DNA of 16,230 bases from CAYMCV01 sp964389005 (GCA_964389005.1 CAYMCV010000054.1:1-16230), one strand, 5' to 3'; counted from the stretch's first letter, positions 1-6,994 are shown. Numbers and translations: made by a program. Notes: generated by a model from the letters alone, not told the origin.

Positions 1-151
1 ATGTTGCCTCAGCCGCACCTTCCAATGTCTCACCGAGTTCCGCAAACGCAGCTTTCGTGATGTGTTCCGGAATGAACTTCATCATTGGGTCCAATCCCAC
101 AACAATCGGTGCATCCTTCTTCTGAATCGCTGTCAAAAGTTTGTTAATCAT
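1..151 (-). CDS. pyrF: Orotidine 5'-phosphate decarboxylase, type 2 (N-terminal 50 residues, cut by window edge)
   Basis: PyrF decarboxylates OMP to UMP, the last step of de novo pyrimidine synthesis, in the cytosol. Only the first 50 codons are present. The translated start, MINKLLTAIQKKDAPIVVGL followed by DPMMKFIPEHI, matches the N-terminus of the longer type-2 PyrF group; the V-G-L-D-P segment is the first strand of the TIM barrel. The ATG at 151-149 is preceded by an AAAGGAG about 12 bases upstream; another ATG at 161-159 hits a stop after five codons and is not a start. The gene follows nrdD by 81 bases that hold a stable hairpin. Placing a UMP-making enzyme after a nucleotide reductase groups two nucleotide functions. 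Whether it is co-transcribed with nrdD depends on that hairpin. Identity is fairly sure despite the short length. Confidence 0.82.
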   Translation of the reverse strand, partial: MINKLLTAIQKKDAPIVVGLDPMMKFIPEHITKAAFAELGETLEGAAEAT

Positions 152-182
152 GCTCTCTCATCTCTCCTTTGCTTATTCCGAA

Positions 183-210
183 ACAAAGAGTCCGCAAGCG
201 AACTCTTTGT
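183..210 (-). terminator. Stable hairpin between nrdD and pyrF (weak terminator, attenuator or processing site)
   Basis: Positions 183-191 and 202-210 are a perfect 9-bp inverted repeat (ACAAAGAGT / ACTCTTTGT). On the minus-strand RNA the stem extends through a U-G wobble and three more G-C pairs to a CUUG tetraloop, giving about 11-13 pairs. The stem is followed by only UUUC, so the U-tract is poor for a classic intrinsic terminator. It lies 22 bases after the nrdD stop and just before the pyrF ribosome binding site. Its core (AAAGAGT...CGC..GCG...ACTCTTT) is nearly the same as the hairpin at 3026-3048. Confidence 0.5.
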
Positions 211-232
211 CAATATCTTTCTTATTCTAACG

Positions 233-2623
233 CTAAATACGAACCATTGCAATCTCATCCGCATATTTTTTGATATTGGATGCATTGACGTATTTCTGAT
301 GAGAATCTCCGTTCACAATCACCAACGTCGGTGCCTGCATTACGCCGTATCTCGCCGCCAGCTCCATATTCTCCTCTGCATCAATCATAACGTAACCGAT
401 GTCTTTGAGATATTCCTTCGCAAGTTTGCAATTCGGACAGGTCTTGGTCGTAAAGAGATACTTCATATTCTCCGGTTCCTCAATCTTAACCTCCGTCTCC
501 TCTTCAAAGTTCGACAGTGTTACCACTTTACTGGTCGGACGTTTCAAACTGGAAGACTCCAAATTGTATTCCGTACGATTATTATATTCCTGTAATTTAC
601 CGTCATTCCAATTCTGAACCGGTCTGTAATAGCCTGTGATTCGACTGTAAACCTCTGCTTTGGCACCGCACTCCGGACAGGTAAATTGCTCGCCTGCCAG
701 ATAACCATGTGTCTTGCAAACCGAATACGTCGGTGACATCGTATAATACGGCAACTTATAGTTCTCTGCAATCGTCTTCACCAGGCTTGCCGCTGCTTTC
801 CAATCCGGTAATTTTTCACCGAGGAATGCATGAAATACGGTTCCCGATGTATATAAACTCTGTAAATCATCCTGAATATCCAATGCATCAAAGATATCTG
901 TTGTAAAATCAACAGGTAAATGTGAGGAATTCGTATAGTAAGGCACATCTCCCGGCTTCCCTGCCGTCTTAATGTTCGGCCAACGCTTCCGATCATGTTT
1001 TGCCAGACGATAGGTTGTACTTTCCGCCGGTGTTGCTTCAAGATTATACAAATCCTTGTATTGTTCCTGATAATCGGAAAGTCGATTTCGCATATGTGTC
1101 AATACTTCTCTCGTAAACTCCTGTGTACGCTTGTCAGTCATATCCGCACGCAACCAGTTTGCATTCAAACCAACCTCGTTCATACCAATCAAACCAATGG
1201 TAGAAAAGTGATTGTCAAAATTTCCAAGGTAGCGTCTTGTATACGGGTATAGCCCTTCATCCAAAAGTTTCGATATAACGCCACGTTTGATTTTGAGGCT
1301 TCGTGCCGAAATGTCCATCATGCGATTGAGACGTTTGTAAAACTCATCCTTATTCGCTGAAAGATATGCAATTCTCGGCATATTGATGGTAACAACGCCA
1401 ACGCTTCCGGTACTTTCACCGGAGCCAAAGAACCCACCGGTTTTCTTACGTAGTTCACGCAAATCCAAACGCAAACGACAACACATAGAACGCACATCAC
1501 TCGGTTGCATGTCGGAATTGATATAATTCGAGAAATAAGGTGTCCCGTACTTTGCAGTCATATCAAACAATAAACGGTTATTCTCGTTATCAGACCAGTC
1601 AAAACTATCAGTAATGGAATAGGTCGGAATCGGGTATTGAAATCCGCGTCCGTTGGCATCGCCTTCAAGCATTGTCTCTAAAAATGCCTTGTTTACCATA
1701 TCCATTTCAGGTTTACAATCTTTGTATTTAAAATTCATTTCTTTGCCGCCGACAATCGCCGGAAGTTCGGCCAAATCATTCGGAACAGTCCAGTCAAGCG
1801 TAATATTGGTAAACGGTGCCTGTGTTCCCCAACGGCTGGGTGTGTTAACCCCATAGATAAAAGATTCAATTGACTTCTTCACTTCTTCATAGGACAACCG
1901 ATCTGCCTTGACAAACGGTGCAAGATAGGTGTCAAAGGAAGAAAAAGCCTGTGCGCCGGCCCATTCGTTCTGCATAATTCCAAGGAAATTGACCATCTGG
2001 TTGCAAAGCACGGAGAGGTGCGCCGCCGGAGCCGAAGTAATCTTGCCGGTAATGCCGCCGAGACCGTCCATAATCAATTGTTTCAATGACCATCCGGCAC
2101 AATACCCGGTCAACATGGACAAATCATGAATGTGAATGTCTGCATTACGATGTGCCTCTGCAATCTCGGTGTCGTAAATCTCGGAAAGCCAGTAATTCGC
2201 AGTTACGGCGCCTGAGTTGCTCAAAATCAAACCGCCGACGGAATATGTCACCGTAGAGTTCTCTTTGACACGCCAGTCTTCAACCTTCACATAACTGTTT
2301 ACAACGTCTTTATAGTTTAAAATGGTGGATTCCATCTCACGCATTTTCTCTCTCTGCTTACGATAGAGAATGAATGCTTTGGCAGCCTCTGCGTATCCCG
2401 CTTGCTCCAAAACCTTCTCTACGCTGTCTTGGATATCCTCCACATGAATTTGTCCGTCTTTGACTTTCGTCTGAAAATCAGCGGTCACACGCAATGCCAA
2501 TAAATCAATGATATCGTTATTATACTGTACTTCCGTTGCGTTGAACGCCTTCATTATCGCGTCGTTTATTTTGGTGAGATTAAAGTCTGAGATCACACCG
2601 TCTCTTTTGATTACTCCAAACAT
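233..2623 (-). CDS. nrdD: Anaerobic (class III) ribonucleoside-triphosphate reductase with fused C-terminal redoxin domain
   Basis: NrdD makes deoxyribonucleotides from ribonucleoside triphosphates using an oxygen-sensitive glycyl radical. The 796-residue product has, in order: an ATP-cone allosteric domain (about 1-95, starting MFGVIKRDGVISDFN); the ten-stranded barrel with candidate catalytic cysteines Cys175 (GYCAGW) and Cys381/382 (SMCCRLR); a metal-binding knuckle with Cys636, His639, Cys649 and Cys652; the glycyl radical loop RITGYY with Gly664; a linker rich in E and K; and an extra thioredoxin-fold domain (720-796) with a CPNC redox motif at 729-732 and a cis-Pro-type QAPT segment. 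The last domain is beyond the usual NrdD length of about 700. The ATG at 2623 has a good GGGAGAGG site about 6 bases upstream. No NrdG activase gene is seen here, so it must be elsewhere. The upstream region carries paired NrdR boxes. Identity is near certain; use of the fused redoxin as internal reductant is inference. Confidence 0.97.
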   Translation of the reverse strand: MFGVIKRDGVISDFNLTKINDAIMKAFNATEVQYNNDIIDLLALRVTADFQTKVKDGQIHVEDIQDSVEKVLEQAGYAEAAKAFILYRKQREKMREMESTILNYKDVVNSYVKVEDWRVKENSTVTYSVGGLILSNSGAVTANYWLSEIYDTEIAEAHRNADIHIHDLSMLTGYCAGWSLKQLIMDGLGGITGKITSAPAAHLSVLCNQMVNFLGIMQNEWAGAQAFSSFDTYLAPFVKADRLSYEEVKKSIESFIYGVNTPSRWGTQAPFTNITLDWTVPNDLAELPAIVGGKEMNFKYKDCKPEMDMVNKAFLETMLEGDANGRGFQYPIPTYSITDSFDWSDNENNRLLFDMTAKYGTPYFSNYINSDMQPSDVRSMCCRLRLDLRELRKKTGGFFGSGESTGSVGVVTINMPRIAYLSANKDEFYKRLNRMMDISARSLKIKRGVISKLLDEGLYPYTRRYLGNFDNHFSTIGLIGMNEVGLNANWLRADMTDKRTQEFTREVLTHMRNRLSDYQEQYKDLYNLEATPAESTTYRLAKHDRKRWPNIKTAGKPGDVPYYTNSSHLPVDFTTDIFDALDIQDDLQSLYTSGTVFHAFLGEKLPDWKAAASLVKTIAENYKLPYYTMSPTYSVCKTHGYLAGEQFTCPECGAKAEVYSRITGYYRPVQNWNDGKLQEYNNRTEYNLESSSLKRPTSKVVTLSNFEEETEVKIEEPENMKYLFTTKTCPNCKLAKEYLKDIGYVMIDAEENMELAARYGVMQAPTLVIVNGDSHQKYVNASNIKKYADEIAMVRI

Positions 2624-2703
2624 GAATTCCTCTCCCTTCTCTGATTGCTTGGTACAATGTGGCTAAAGTAGTCCCAATACACTCTTTTGGCCGATTTAAA
2701 TGT

Positions 2704-2732
2704 ATTTTAGCACCGGGGGAGATAAAAGTCAA
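2704..2732 (-). promoter_or_regulatory. Sigma70-type promoter of nrdD
   Basis: On the minus strand TTGACT (2732-2727) is followed by a 17-base spacer and TAAAAT (2709-2704), close to the TTGACA-17-TATAAT consensus. Transcription would start near 2697, giving a leader of about 75 bases before the nrdD ATG. A second, weaker candidate lies upstream: TTGTGT (2776-2771), a 19-base spacer, and TAATAT (2751-2746); its elements fall inside the two NrdR boxes, which would suit direct repression. Confidence 0.6.
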
Positions 2733-2738
2733 CCCAAA

Positions 2739-2754
2739 ACACAAGATATTATGA
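2739..2754. promoter_or_regulatory. NrdR box, promoter-proximal (imperfect)
   Basis: The 16 bases ACACAAGATATTATGA match the known NrdR box consensus acaCwATATaTwGtgt at 13 of 16 positions when read on the minus strand. NrdR is the ATP-cone repressor of ribonucleotide reductase genes in bacteria. The box ends 6 bases upstream of the -35 element of the main nrdD promoter. Its spacing to the second box is exactly 32 bp, start to start, the value typical of NrdR box pairs. Confidence 0.75.
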
Positions 2755-2770
2755 GTTAATTATTATGTAA

Positions 2771-2786
2771 ACACAAGATATAGTGT
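2771..2786. promoter_or_regulatory. NrdR box, distal (near-perfect)
   Basis: ACACAAGATATAGTGT matches the NrdR consensus at 15 of 16 positions and is nearly palindromic. Together with the box at 2739-2754 it forms a tandem pair on the same helical face, about three turns apart, as in other NrdR-controlled nrd promoters. This is strong sequence support that nrdD is under NrdR control. Confidence 0.85.
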
Positions 2787-2802
2787 CCTCGCTATTCTAT
2801 TC

Positions 2803-3057
2803 CTATTGTTCCTTCTCTTTCCACAGTTCCAGCAAAGCCTTCACGTCTGCACTAAATTCCTGTGGCGTCTGACTCGCTCCCTTGGTCAGCTCTTCCAACA
2901 CTTGAAATTCAAATGCCTCGTTGCCATATTTCTCCCACTCACTTCGCATGGATGGTTCCGGGCAGGACTGAATACTGATGGCAAAATCAAAGATTCTTTT
3001 GGCATAATTGTATCCAAAACCTTGAAAAGAGTCGCTTTGCGACTCTTTCCACAACAT
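2803..3057 (-). CDS. Small protein resembling the C-terminal half of a GIY-YIG domain; possibly a gene remnant
   Basis: This 84-residue ORF begins one base after the stop of the TPR lipoprotein gene (TAG-C-ATG). Residues about 35-84 (CPEPSMRSEWEKYG, then EAFEFQVLEEL and a Glu/Lys-rich helix) resemble the second half of GIY-YIG domains of the kind found in some clostridial regulators. The GIY and YIG strands and the catalytic Arg are absent, so nuclease activity is unlikely. Residues 4-11 (KESQSDSF) are simply the translation of a 10-bp terminator-like hairpin at 3026-3048, and there is only a poor ribosome binding site, so the start is doubtful. An in-frame stop just upstream rules out a longer form. 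It may be translated by coupling to the upstream gene, be a conserved small protein, or be a decayed fragment. No function is claimed. Confidence 0.42.
   Translation of the reverse strand: MLWKESQSDSFQGFGYNYAKRIFDFAISIQSCPEPSMRSEWEKYGNEAFEFQVLEELTKGASQTPQEFSADVKALLELWKEKEQ
3026..3048 (-). terminator. Intrinsic-terminator-like hairpin after the pssA-TPR unit
   Basis: A perfect 10-bp stem (AAAGAGTCGC / GCGACTCTTT) with a 3-base loop, followed on the minus strand by a short T run (the stem end plus one base gives TTTT). It starts 10 bases after the stop of the TPR lipoprotein gene, where a terminator is expected. It overlaps the first codons of the small ORF at 2803-3057. Its core sequence recurs in the hairpin at 183-210. 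Confidence 0.65.
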
Positions 3058-3058
3058 G

Positions 3059-4153
3059 CTATCTCGTTTTTAGAAATTCATTTTCCCGCTTTGCCGTTTC
3101 ATCGTCCGGATACGTTTTTAAGTATTCGGTCAGTAACTGTTCCGCCGTATCAAAGCGCGTCAACTTCTCGTAAGCAACAATCTCGTTAAATTTGAGCGTC
3201 TGTCTGCATTTCTTGTCTTCGAGTGCGAGTCCGTCTTGAAATGCCTTGAGCGCGCCCTCGTAATCTGCAAGGCGCATCTTACAGAGTCCCAATTGGTTAT
3301 AAACCTCAGCATCTTCTTTCTCGGCAAGAAACCCATCATAAACCACGATAGCATAATTACAGTCATTGAGTGCCTCATACGCCTGTCCCAGCATCAACGA
3401 AACCTCTGCTTTACCGGCTTCTGCGCTACGCGACTTCTCCAAATAGTTTCTGGCATATTCGTAATTACCGAGGTAATAATAAATTCTTCCGCGGTCATAA
3501 TCGCTCATGTCATCATTATCGCTGTTCATCGCCGTCTCTAAGTATACCACGCCGGCATCACGGTAGCCGTATTCGGCAAGTGCCGAATAGACATCAATAT
3601 ATAATCCGTAATCTTTGGGCGCATACGACAACGCAGTGTCAAAATCAGTAATCGCGGCATCGTATGCATTCAATGCAAGTTGCATCACGCCACGCAGATA
3701 AAGTGCATCCTGCTCCTTGGGTTTCAAAGCCAAAATAGCATCATACCTGTCTCTTGCATCCGCAAAGCGGCCTAATTTGTAATCGCAAACCGCAATGTAA
3801 TAATTAATGTCATAATCAATTTTCTTCGGCGTGGAACTTCCCTCTCCGAGTGCCAGTTGAAACGCTTCCAGTGCTTTTTCATACTCAATCATTCCCATGT
3901 ATGCCAGTCCCTGTGCACGATACACGGCTACCAAATCTTTCTCTTCCGCCAATGCCGTCTCGTAAAAAGTCAACGCTCCCGCATAATCCATCGCTTCCAA
4001 CGCATCATTACCGGATTGAAACGCAGAAAGCGTTTTGTCATCGCTCTTACTGCACCCCGTAAGCAGCAGTACAAGCATAATGCCAACTGCCGACAGCGTT
4101 CGTAATCTATATATTCTGTGCTTCGAAATTAACATTTCCATACCGTTCCCCAT
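3059..4153 (-). CDS. TPR-repeat lipoprotein
   Basis: The product (364 residues from this ATG) has an N-terminal signal with a hydrophobic run and a lipobox LLTGC, so it should be exported and anchored by Cys34 to the outer face of the membrane. The rest is almost wholly tetratricopeptide repeats, about eight, with typical A-x-Y...G-x-Y/A-x(7)-A-x(3)-Y/F-x(2)-A patterns such as YAGALTFYETALA, YEKALEAFQLAL and YEGALKAFQDGLAL. TPRs bind proteins; the partner is unknown. The start is uncertain: the first ATG lies 11 bases after the pssA stop with no close ribosome binding site, whereas the ATG at 4141 (residue 5) has GGGGA about 5 bases upstream and is the better choice. The gene is very likely co-transcribed with pssA and ends at a strong hairpin. 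Confidence 0.88.
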   Translation of the reverse strand: MGNGMEMLISKHRIYRLRTLSAVGIMLVLLLTGCSKSDDKTLSAFQSGNDALEAMDYAGALTFYETALAEEKDLVAVYRAQGLAYMGMIEYEKALEAFQLALGEGSSTPKKIDYDINYYIAVCDYKLGRFADARDRYDAILALKPKEQDALYLRGVMQLALNAYDAAITDFDTALSYAPKDYGLYIDVYSALAEYGYRDAGVVYLETAMNSDNDDMSDYDRGRIYYYLGNYEYARNYLEKSRSAEAGKAEVSLMLGQAYEALNDCNYAIVVYDGFLAEKEDAEVYNQLGLCKMRLADYEGALKAFQDGLALEDKKCRQTLKFNEIVAYEKLTRFDTAEQLLTEYLKTYPDDETAKRENEFLKTR

Positions 4154-4164
4154 TTCGCGAGCAT

Positions 4165-4803
4165 TTACATTCCTTTGAGTTTCAGTGCCACCAATATGGC
4201 AATCAAGAGAATCCCGACAATAACCATTACAATATTGCCTGTTCTTCCGAATTTCCGCACTTTGATCTTGAGAACAAAGAACACTGCCACCAAAAACAAC
4301 ACAATCGCATACGCAATCGCAAAGTACTCATCCAAAAGCCCTCTGGCGCAAAACAATGTGGGTAAAATCAATGCGACGCTTGTAACTGGGAGTCCGTCAT
4401 AGGATTTCCGTTTCCCCTCGACCTTACTCTGTCGTTCTTCCTCCATTACGTTAAAATACGCCAAACGAATTACGGCACATAAAACAAAAATTACGCCTAC
4501 AATCGTCATGATTATTTTATGTAACGGCTGCTCCGCCATACAATAGCCCAAAACTGCGGGAAATGCACCGAAGCAAACCACATCTGCCAAGGAATCCAAT
4601 TGAATTCCGAACTTCTTCTCTTGCTCCGTCCGATTCTTCTTGGTCCGCGCCACCGTGCCGTCAAACATATCGCACATGCCCGAAACCAGCAGGCAAATGA
4701 TTGCTCCAAAAAGCTCTCCCCTTGTTGCCAAAAACATTCCGATAATCGATGAAGTCACATTCATATATGTCAATATTACCGTATAATCATAATAGCCCAG
4801 CAT
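4165..4803 (-). CDS. pssA: CDP-diacylglycerol--serine O-phosphatidyltransferase (CDP-alcohol phosphatidyltransferase family)
   Basis: This integral membrane enzyme of 212 residues joins CDP-diacylglycerol and serine to make phosphatidylserine. The family signature is intact: Asp45-x2-Asp48-Gly49-x2-Ala52-Arg53, then Gly66-x3-Asp70-x3-Asp74, with four metal-binding aspartates. The spacer between Arg and Gly is 12 residues instead of the usual 8; the extra residues form a charged loop (TKKNRTEQEKKF). Several hydrophobic segments cover the rest, about six in all. The ATG at 4803 is preceded by GGAGG about 10 bases upstream. Serine as the acceptor alcohol is the most likely reading, but phosphatidylglycerol-phosphate synthase-like relatives share the motif, so substrate is inferred from overall resemblance. 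It is followed by the TPR lipoprotein gene after 11 bases. Confidence 0.85.
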   Translation of the reverse strand: MLGYYDYTVILTYMNVTSSIIGMFLATRGELFGAIICLLVSGMCDMFDGTVARTKKNRTEQEKKFGIQLDSLADVVCFGAFPAVLGYCMAEQPLHKIIMTIVGVIFVLCAVIRLAYFNVMEEERQSKVEGKRKSYDGLPVTSVALILPTLFCARGLLDEYFAIAYAIVLFLVAVFFVLKIKVRKFGRTGNIVMVIVGILLIAILVALKLKGM

Positions 4804-4829
4804 CTCTTAGCCGCCTCCGTCTATCATAA

Positions 4830-4845
4830 AGCGGATTCATCCGCT
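4830..4845. other. Short GC hairpin in the pssA leader
   Basis: AGCGGAT (4830-4836) and ATCCGCT (4839-4845) form an inverted repeat in the 129-base gap between azlD and pssA. On the minus strand it is followed by TTTATG, so it could end azlCD transcription; it lies downstream of the candidate pssA promoter, so it could also be part of the pssA leader RNA. On the plus strand it is followed by CATTTTT, but no plus-strand gene is present. Confidence 0.35.
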
Positions 4846-4865
4846 CATTTTTCAACACTCATTCT

Positions 4866-4874
4866 ATTCTATCA
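4866..4874 (-). promoter_or_regulatory. Candidate extended -10 promoter for pssA
   Basis: On the minus strand TGATAGAAT is an extended -10 element (TG-N-TAGAAT). No good -35 hexamer is found at 17 bases; the best is TTTTAA at 18. The surrounding gap is AT-rich. It would start transcription near 4859 and give a leader of about 55 bases containing the hairpin at 4830-4845. Confidence 0.4.
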
Positions 4875-4932
4875 CAAATTGCTTACATATTAAAACTAAT
4901 TTTTCATTAAAATTACGGTAAACGAGAAATTT

Positions 4933-5256
4933 TCACCCACATATGTATTTCATCACCAATTCCGTAAGAAAAACTGCCGCACTCGCGCCCAATGCAACCT
5001 GCACGAGTCCACGCTCGAAATAAGCAAGTGCCAACGCAACAATACACCCTGCCAATGCGGAATAAGCCGATTGCGTCGCGCCAAGAATTGCCGGAAATGT
5101 CATAGCTGCCAAGACTGTATACGGAATATAAGTTAAAAAAGACTTGAGAAATACATTCTTCACTTCTTTTCGAACCAACACATAAGGAAGTGCCCGAATC
5201 AGATATGTAACGCCCGCCATCACTGCCAAATACATGAAAAATGATTGTATGTTCAT
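4933..5256 (-). CDS. azlD: AzlD family branched-chain amino acid export subunit
   Basis: AzlD is the small membrane partner of AzlC; the pair exports branched-chain amino acids and analogues such as azaleucine (known for Bacillus AzlCD and the E. coli YgaZH pair). The 107-residue product has about four membrane segments and the typical YLIRALPYVL start, then FLTYIPYTVLAAMTFPAIL. Length is normal for the family. It starts six bases after the azlC stop, so the two are co-translated or coupled. The substrate is inferred from the family only. Confidence 0.92.
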   Translation of the reverse strand: MNIQSFFMYLAVMAGVTYLIRALPYVLVRKEVKNVFLKSFLTYIPYTVLAAMTFPAILGATQSAYSALAGCIVALALAYFERGLVQVALGASAAVFLTELVMKYICG

Positions 5257-5262
5257 CGAGTT

Positions 5263-5967
5263 CTACGCTTCCTTTCCTGTTGATTTTACCGGGAACAGCC
5301 ACGCACCGATAGCAGAAGCAACCACTGCACAGATAATGACCGTAAAACCAACCGATATTTCCCGGAGTACCGGCACTAGTGCAAAACCGGAACTTAAAAC
5401 AAGTGCGATGATAACGGTTATCAGTACCGCTTTGTTCTTTTTCATTTGCGGTATAAAAATTGCAATGAACATACCATACAGAGCGACCCCTAACGCACTG
5501 CAAATCATCTCCGGCAATACATTCCCGAGCAAAGCCCCAAGGAGCGTTCCTGTTGCCCAGCCAAGATACGGTGCAATCGTAAGTCCGATAAAGTATTTTC
5601 TTGTAAACTTCCCCTTTTGTCCGATGGCAACCGCAAAGATTTCATCCGTATGAAATGCCGCAAGTATCCATCTCCAAATTCCGTGGATATCGCTGTCCGC
5701 TTTTTGCGACAGCGATATCGACATTAACGCGTAACGTAAATTAATCACCAATTGCACGATTGCCATTTCCCAGAGCGTGCCTGCCTCCGTCATGATCTGC
5801 AATCCCGCGAACTGTCCCGCAGATGTCAGATTCGTCATGGATATCAGCAGTGATTGCCACCAAGCAATTTTGTATGATGATGCGAGAATTCCGAAAGTAA
5901 AGGCTACCGATAAATAGCCGAGTCCGATGGGAATACCGTCAATCAATCCTTTTTTGATTTGTTGCAT
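5263..5967 (-). CDS. azlC: AzlC family branched-chain amino acid exporter, large subunit
   Basis: AzlC is the main membrane subunit of the AzlCD exporter. The start chosen is the ATG at 5967 (MQQIKKGLIDGIPIGLGYLS), with GAGG about 12 bases upstream; a longer reading frame to 6036 would run into the end of holA and adds a non-family N-terminus. From 5967 the protein has 234 residues, normal for AzlC. Family marks include GYLSVAFTFGILA, the SAGQFAGLQ segment, NLRYALMSISLSQK and the F-H-T-D-E-I-F-A-V motif, and multiple membrane segments. The gene follows holA by 37 bases. Its coding sequence contains an unusual 12-bp perfect inverted repeat at 5686-5719. No leucine-responsive regulator gene is adjacent. 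Confidence 0.93.
   Translation of the reverse strand: MQQIKKGLIDGIPIGLGYLSVAFTFGILASSYKIAWWQSLLISMTNLTSAGQFAGLQIMTEAGTLWEMAIVQLVINLRYALMSISLSQKADSDIHGIWRWILAAFHTDEIFAVAIGQKGKFTRKYFIGLTIAPYLGWATGTLLGALLGNVLPEMICSALGVALYGMFIAIFIPQMKKNKAVLITVIIALVLSSGFALVPVLREISVGFTVIICAVVASAIGAWLFPVKSTGKEA
5686..5719. repeat. 12-bp perfect inverted repeat inside azlC
   Basis: GATATCGCTGTC (5686-5697) and GACAGCGATATC (5708-5719) are exact reverse complements with a 10-base spacer. It encodes the stretch ISLSQKADSDI of AzlC. The protein segment before it is conserved in the family, so the repeat arises partly from ordinary codons, but 12 perfect pairs is long for a chance hairpin in a coding region. The function, if any, is unknown. 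Confidence 0.85.
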
Positions 5968-6004
5968 TTTGGTTCGATACCTCAATCCTTTGATAGTGTG
6001 ATTT

Positions 6005-6982
6005 TTAGCCGCTGTATTTGACCAATATCGTCTCAACGCATAAGCGGTCTGTCATCTTTCCTTTTTTGACTGCCTCGTCTGCCTCCACGCAATCGCGCAA
6101 TGCCCGATAGATTGTTGCCTTCTCGAACTTGGCCGCCTGAGAGATATACTTGTCCGCAAAGTAGGATTTCATTTCTGTTTTTTCTATGATGCGTCGTTTG
6201 TCGTATCCCTTCTCACGTAAGTCTTTTACGGTTAAAAGTTGCGAAAAATGCCTTCCGATGAGCACGAGAATCTTCATCGGCGGCTCCTTTGCCGCAATCA
6301 GATCATAGTACAAATCCAGTGCTCTCTGGCGACGTTTGTCTCCCAGCGCATCAATCATCTCAAATATTTTTCCGACCGTGTTGGTGGTACAGATTGCTTC
6401 GACATCGTTTGCCGAAATGGAATCACGTTCCAATGCATAGCAAATCAATTTTTCCATTTCCAAGCGCATATTTCCCATATCGCTGCCCGTCTTTTCCATA
6501 AAAATTCGCAAGGCATCAGCGGTTATCGTCTTATGGTTGGCCTTAACAATCTGCAACAGCCATTGTTTGATTTTATCTTCTCCCAATGGTGAAAATTCCG
6601 CTGCATAGCCGAACTTCGAGACGGTCTTGTATAATTTACTACGTTTGTCGACTTCTTTCTCGACAAACAAAATATGCGTACTCTCCGGCATTTGTGCAAG
6701 ATACTCCGCAAATTCCTCACCGGCGGAGGAAAACAATCCGCTGTCTTCCCAAACAATCAATCGGTAATCCGCAAAGAACGGCAGTGTCTCCGCAAGGTCT
6801 ATGATACTTTGAAACGTTACATCCTTTCCGTCAAAAAAAGAAAGATTCATATCATCCCGGTTTGCAAACATTGCGTCCGTAATTTTATCGCGGTATTGAC
6901 GCACCAAATAACTTTCGGCACCAAACAGCAAATATACTCGCTCATATTTATTTTTACTTATATCGTCTGATATTTTATACAT
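6005..6982 (-). CDS. holA: DNA polymerase III subunit delta
   Basis: HolA is the clamp-loader subunit that opens the sliding clamp for loading at primer junctions. The 325-residue product follows the family pattern: an N-terminal AAA-like domain starting YERVYLLFGAESYLVRQYRD, the F-F-D-G and L-P-F-F-A-D-Y-R-L-I segments, the KEVDKRSKLYKTV helix, a middle three-helix domain, and the C-terminal collar with ALDLYYDLIAAKEPPMKILV. Length is normal. The ATG at 6982 has TGAGG five bases upstream. It follows comEC by 12 bases; comEC-holA linkage is a common arrangement in Firmicutes, so this supports both calls. Confidence 0.95.
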   Translation of the reverse strand: MYKISDDISKNKYERVYLLFGAESYLVRQYRDKITDAMFANRDDMNLSFFDGKDVTFQSIIDLAETLPFFADYRLIVWEDSGLFSSAGEEFAEYLAQMPESTHILFVEKEVDKRSKLYKTVSKFGYAAEFSPLGEDKIKQWLLQIVKANHKTITADALRIFMEKTGSDMGNMRLEMEKLICYALERDSISANDVEAICTTNTVGKIFEMIDALGDKRRQRALDLYYDLIAAKEPPMKILVLIGRHFSQLLTVKDLREKGYDKRRIIEKTEMKSYFADKYISQAAKFEKATIYRALRDCVEADEAVKKGKMTDRLCVETILVKYSG

Positions 6983-6994
6983 TAAAACCTCATC

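Noticed and set aside
62..595. 177-codon plus-strand open frame over pyrF/nrdD
   Set aside because: It is antisense to the nrdD C-terminus, has no ribosome binding site or recognisable domain, and the opposite strand encodes clear conserved proteins.
4913..5503. 196-codon minus-strand open frame across the azlC/azlD junction
   Set aside because: It is out of frame with both AzlC and AzlD, which match their families over full length.
5968..6036. Longer azlC start overlapping holA
   Set aside because: The added residues do not resemble AzlC N-termini, while the ATG at 5967 gives a normal start and a usable ribosome binding site.
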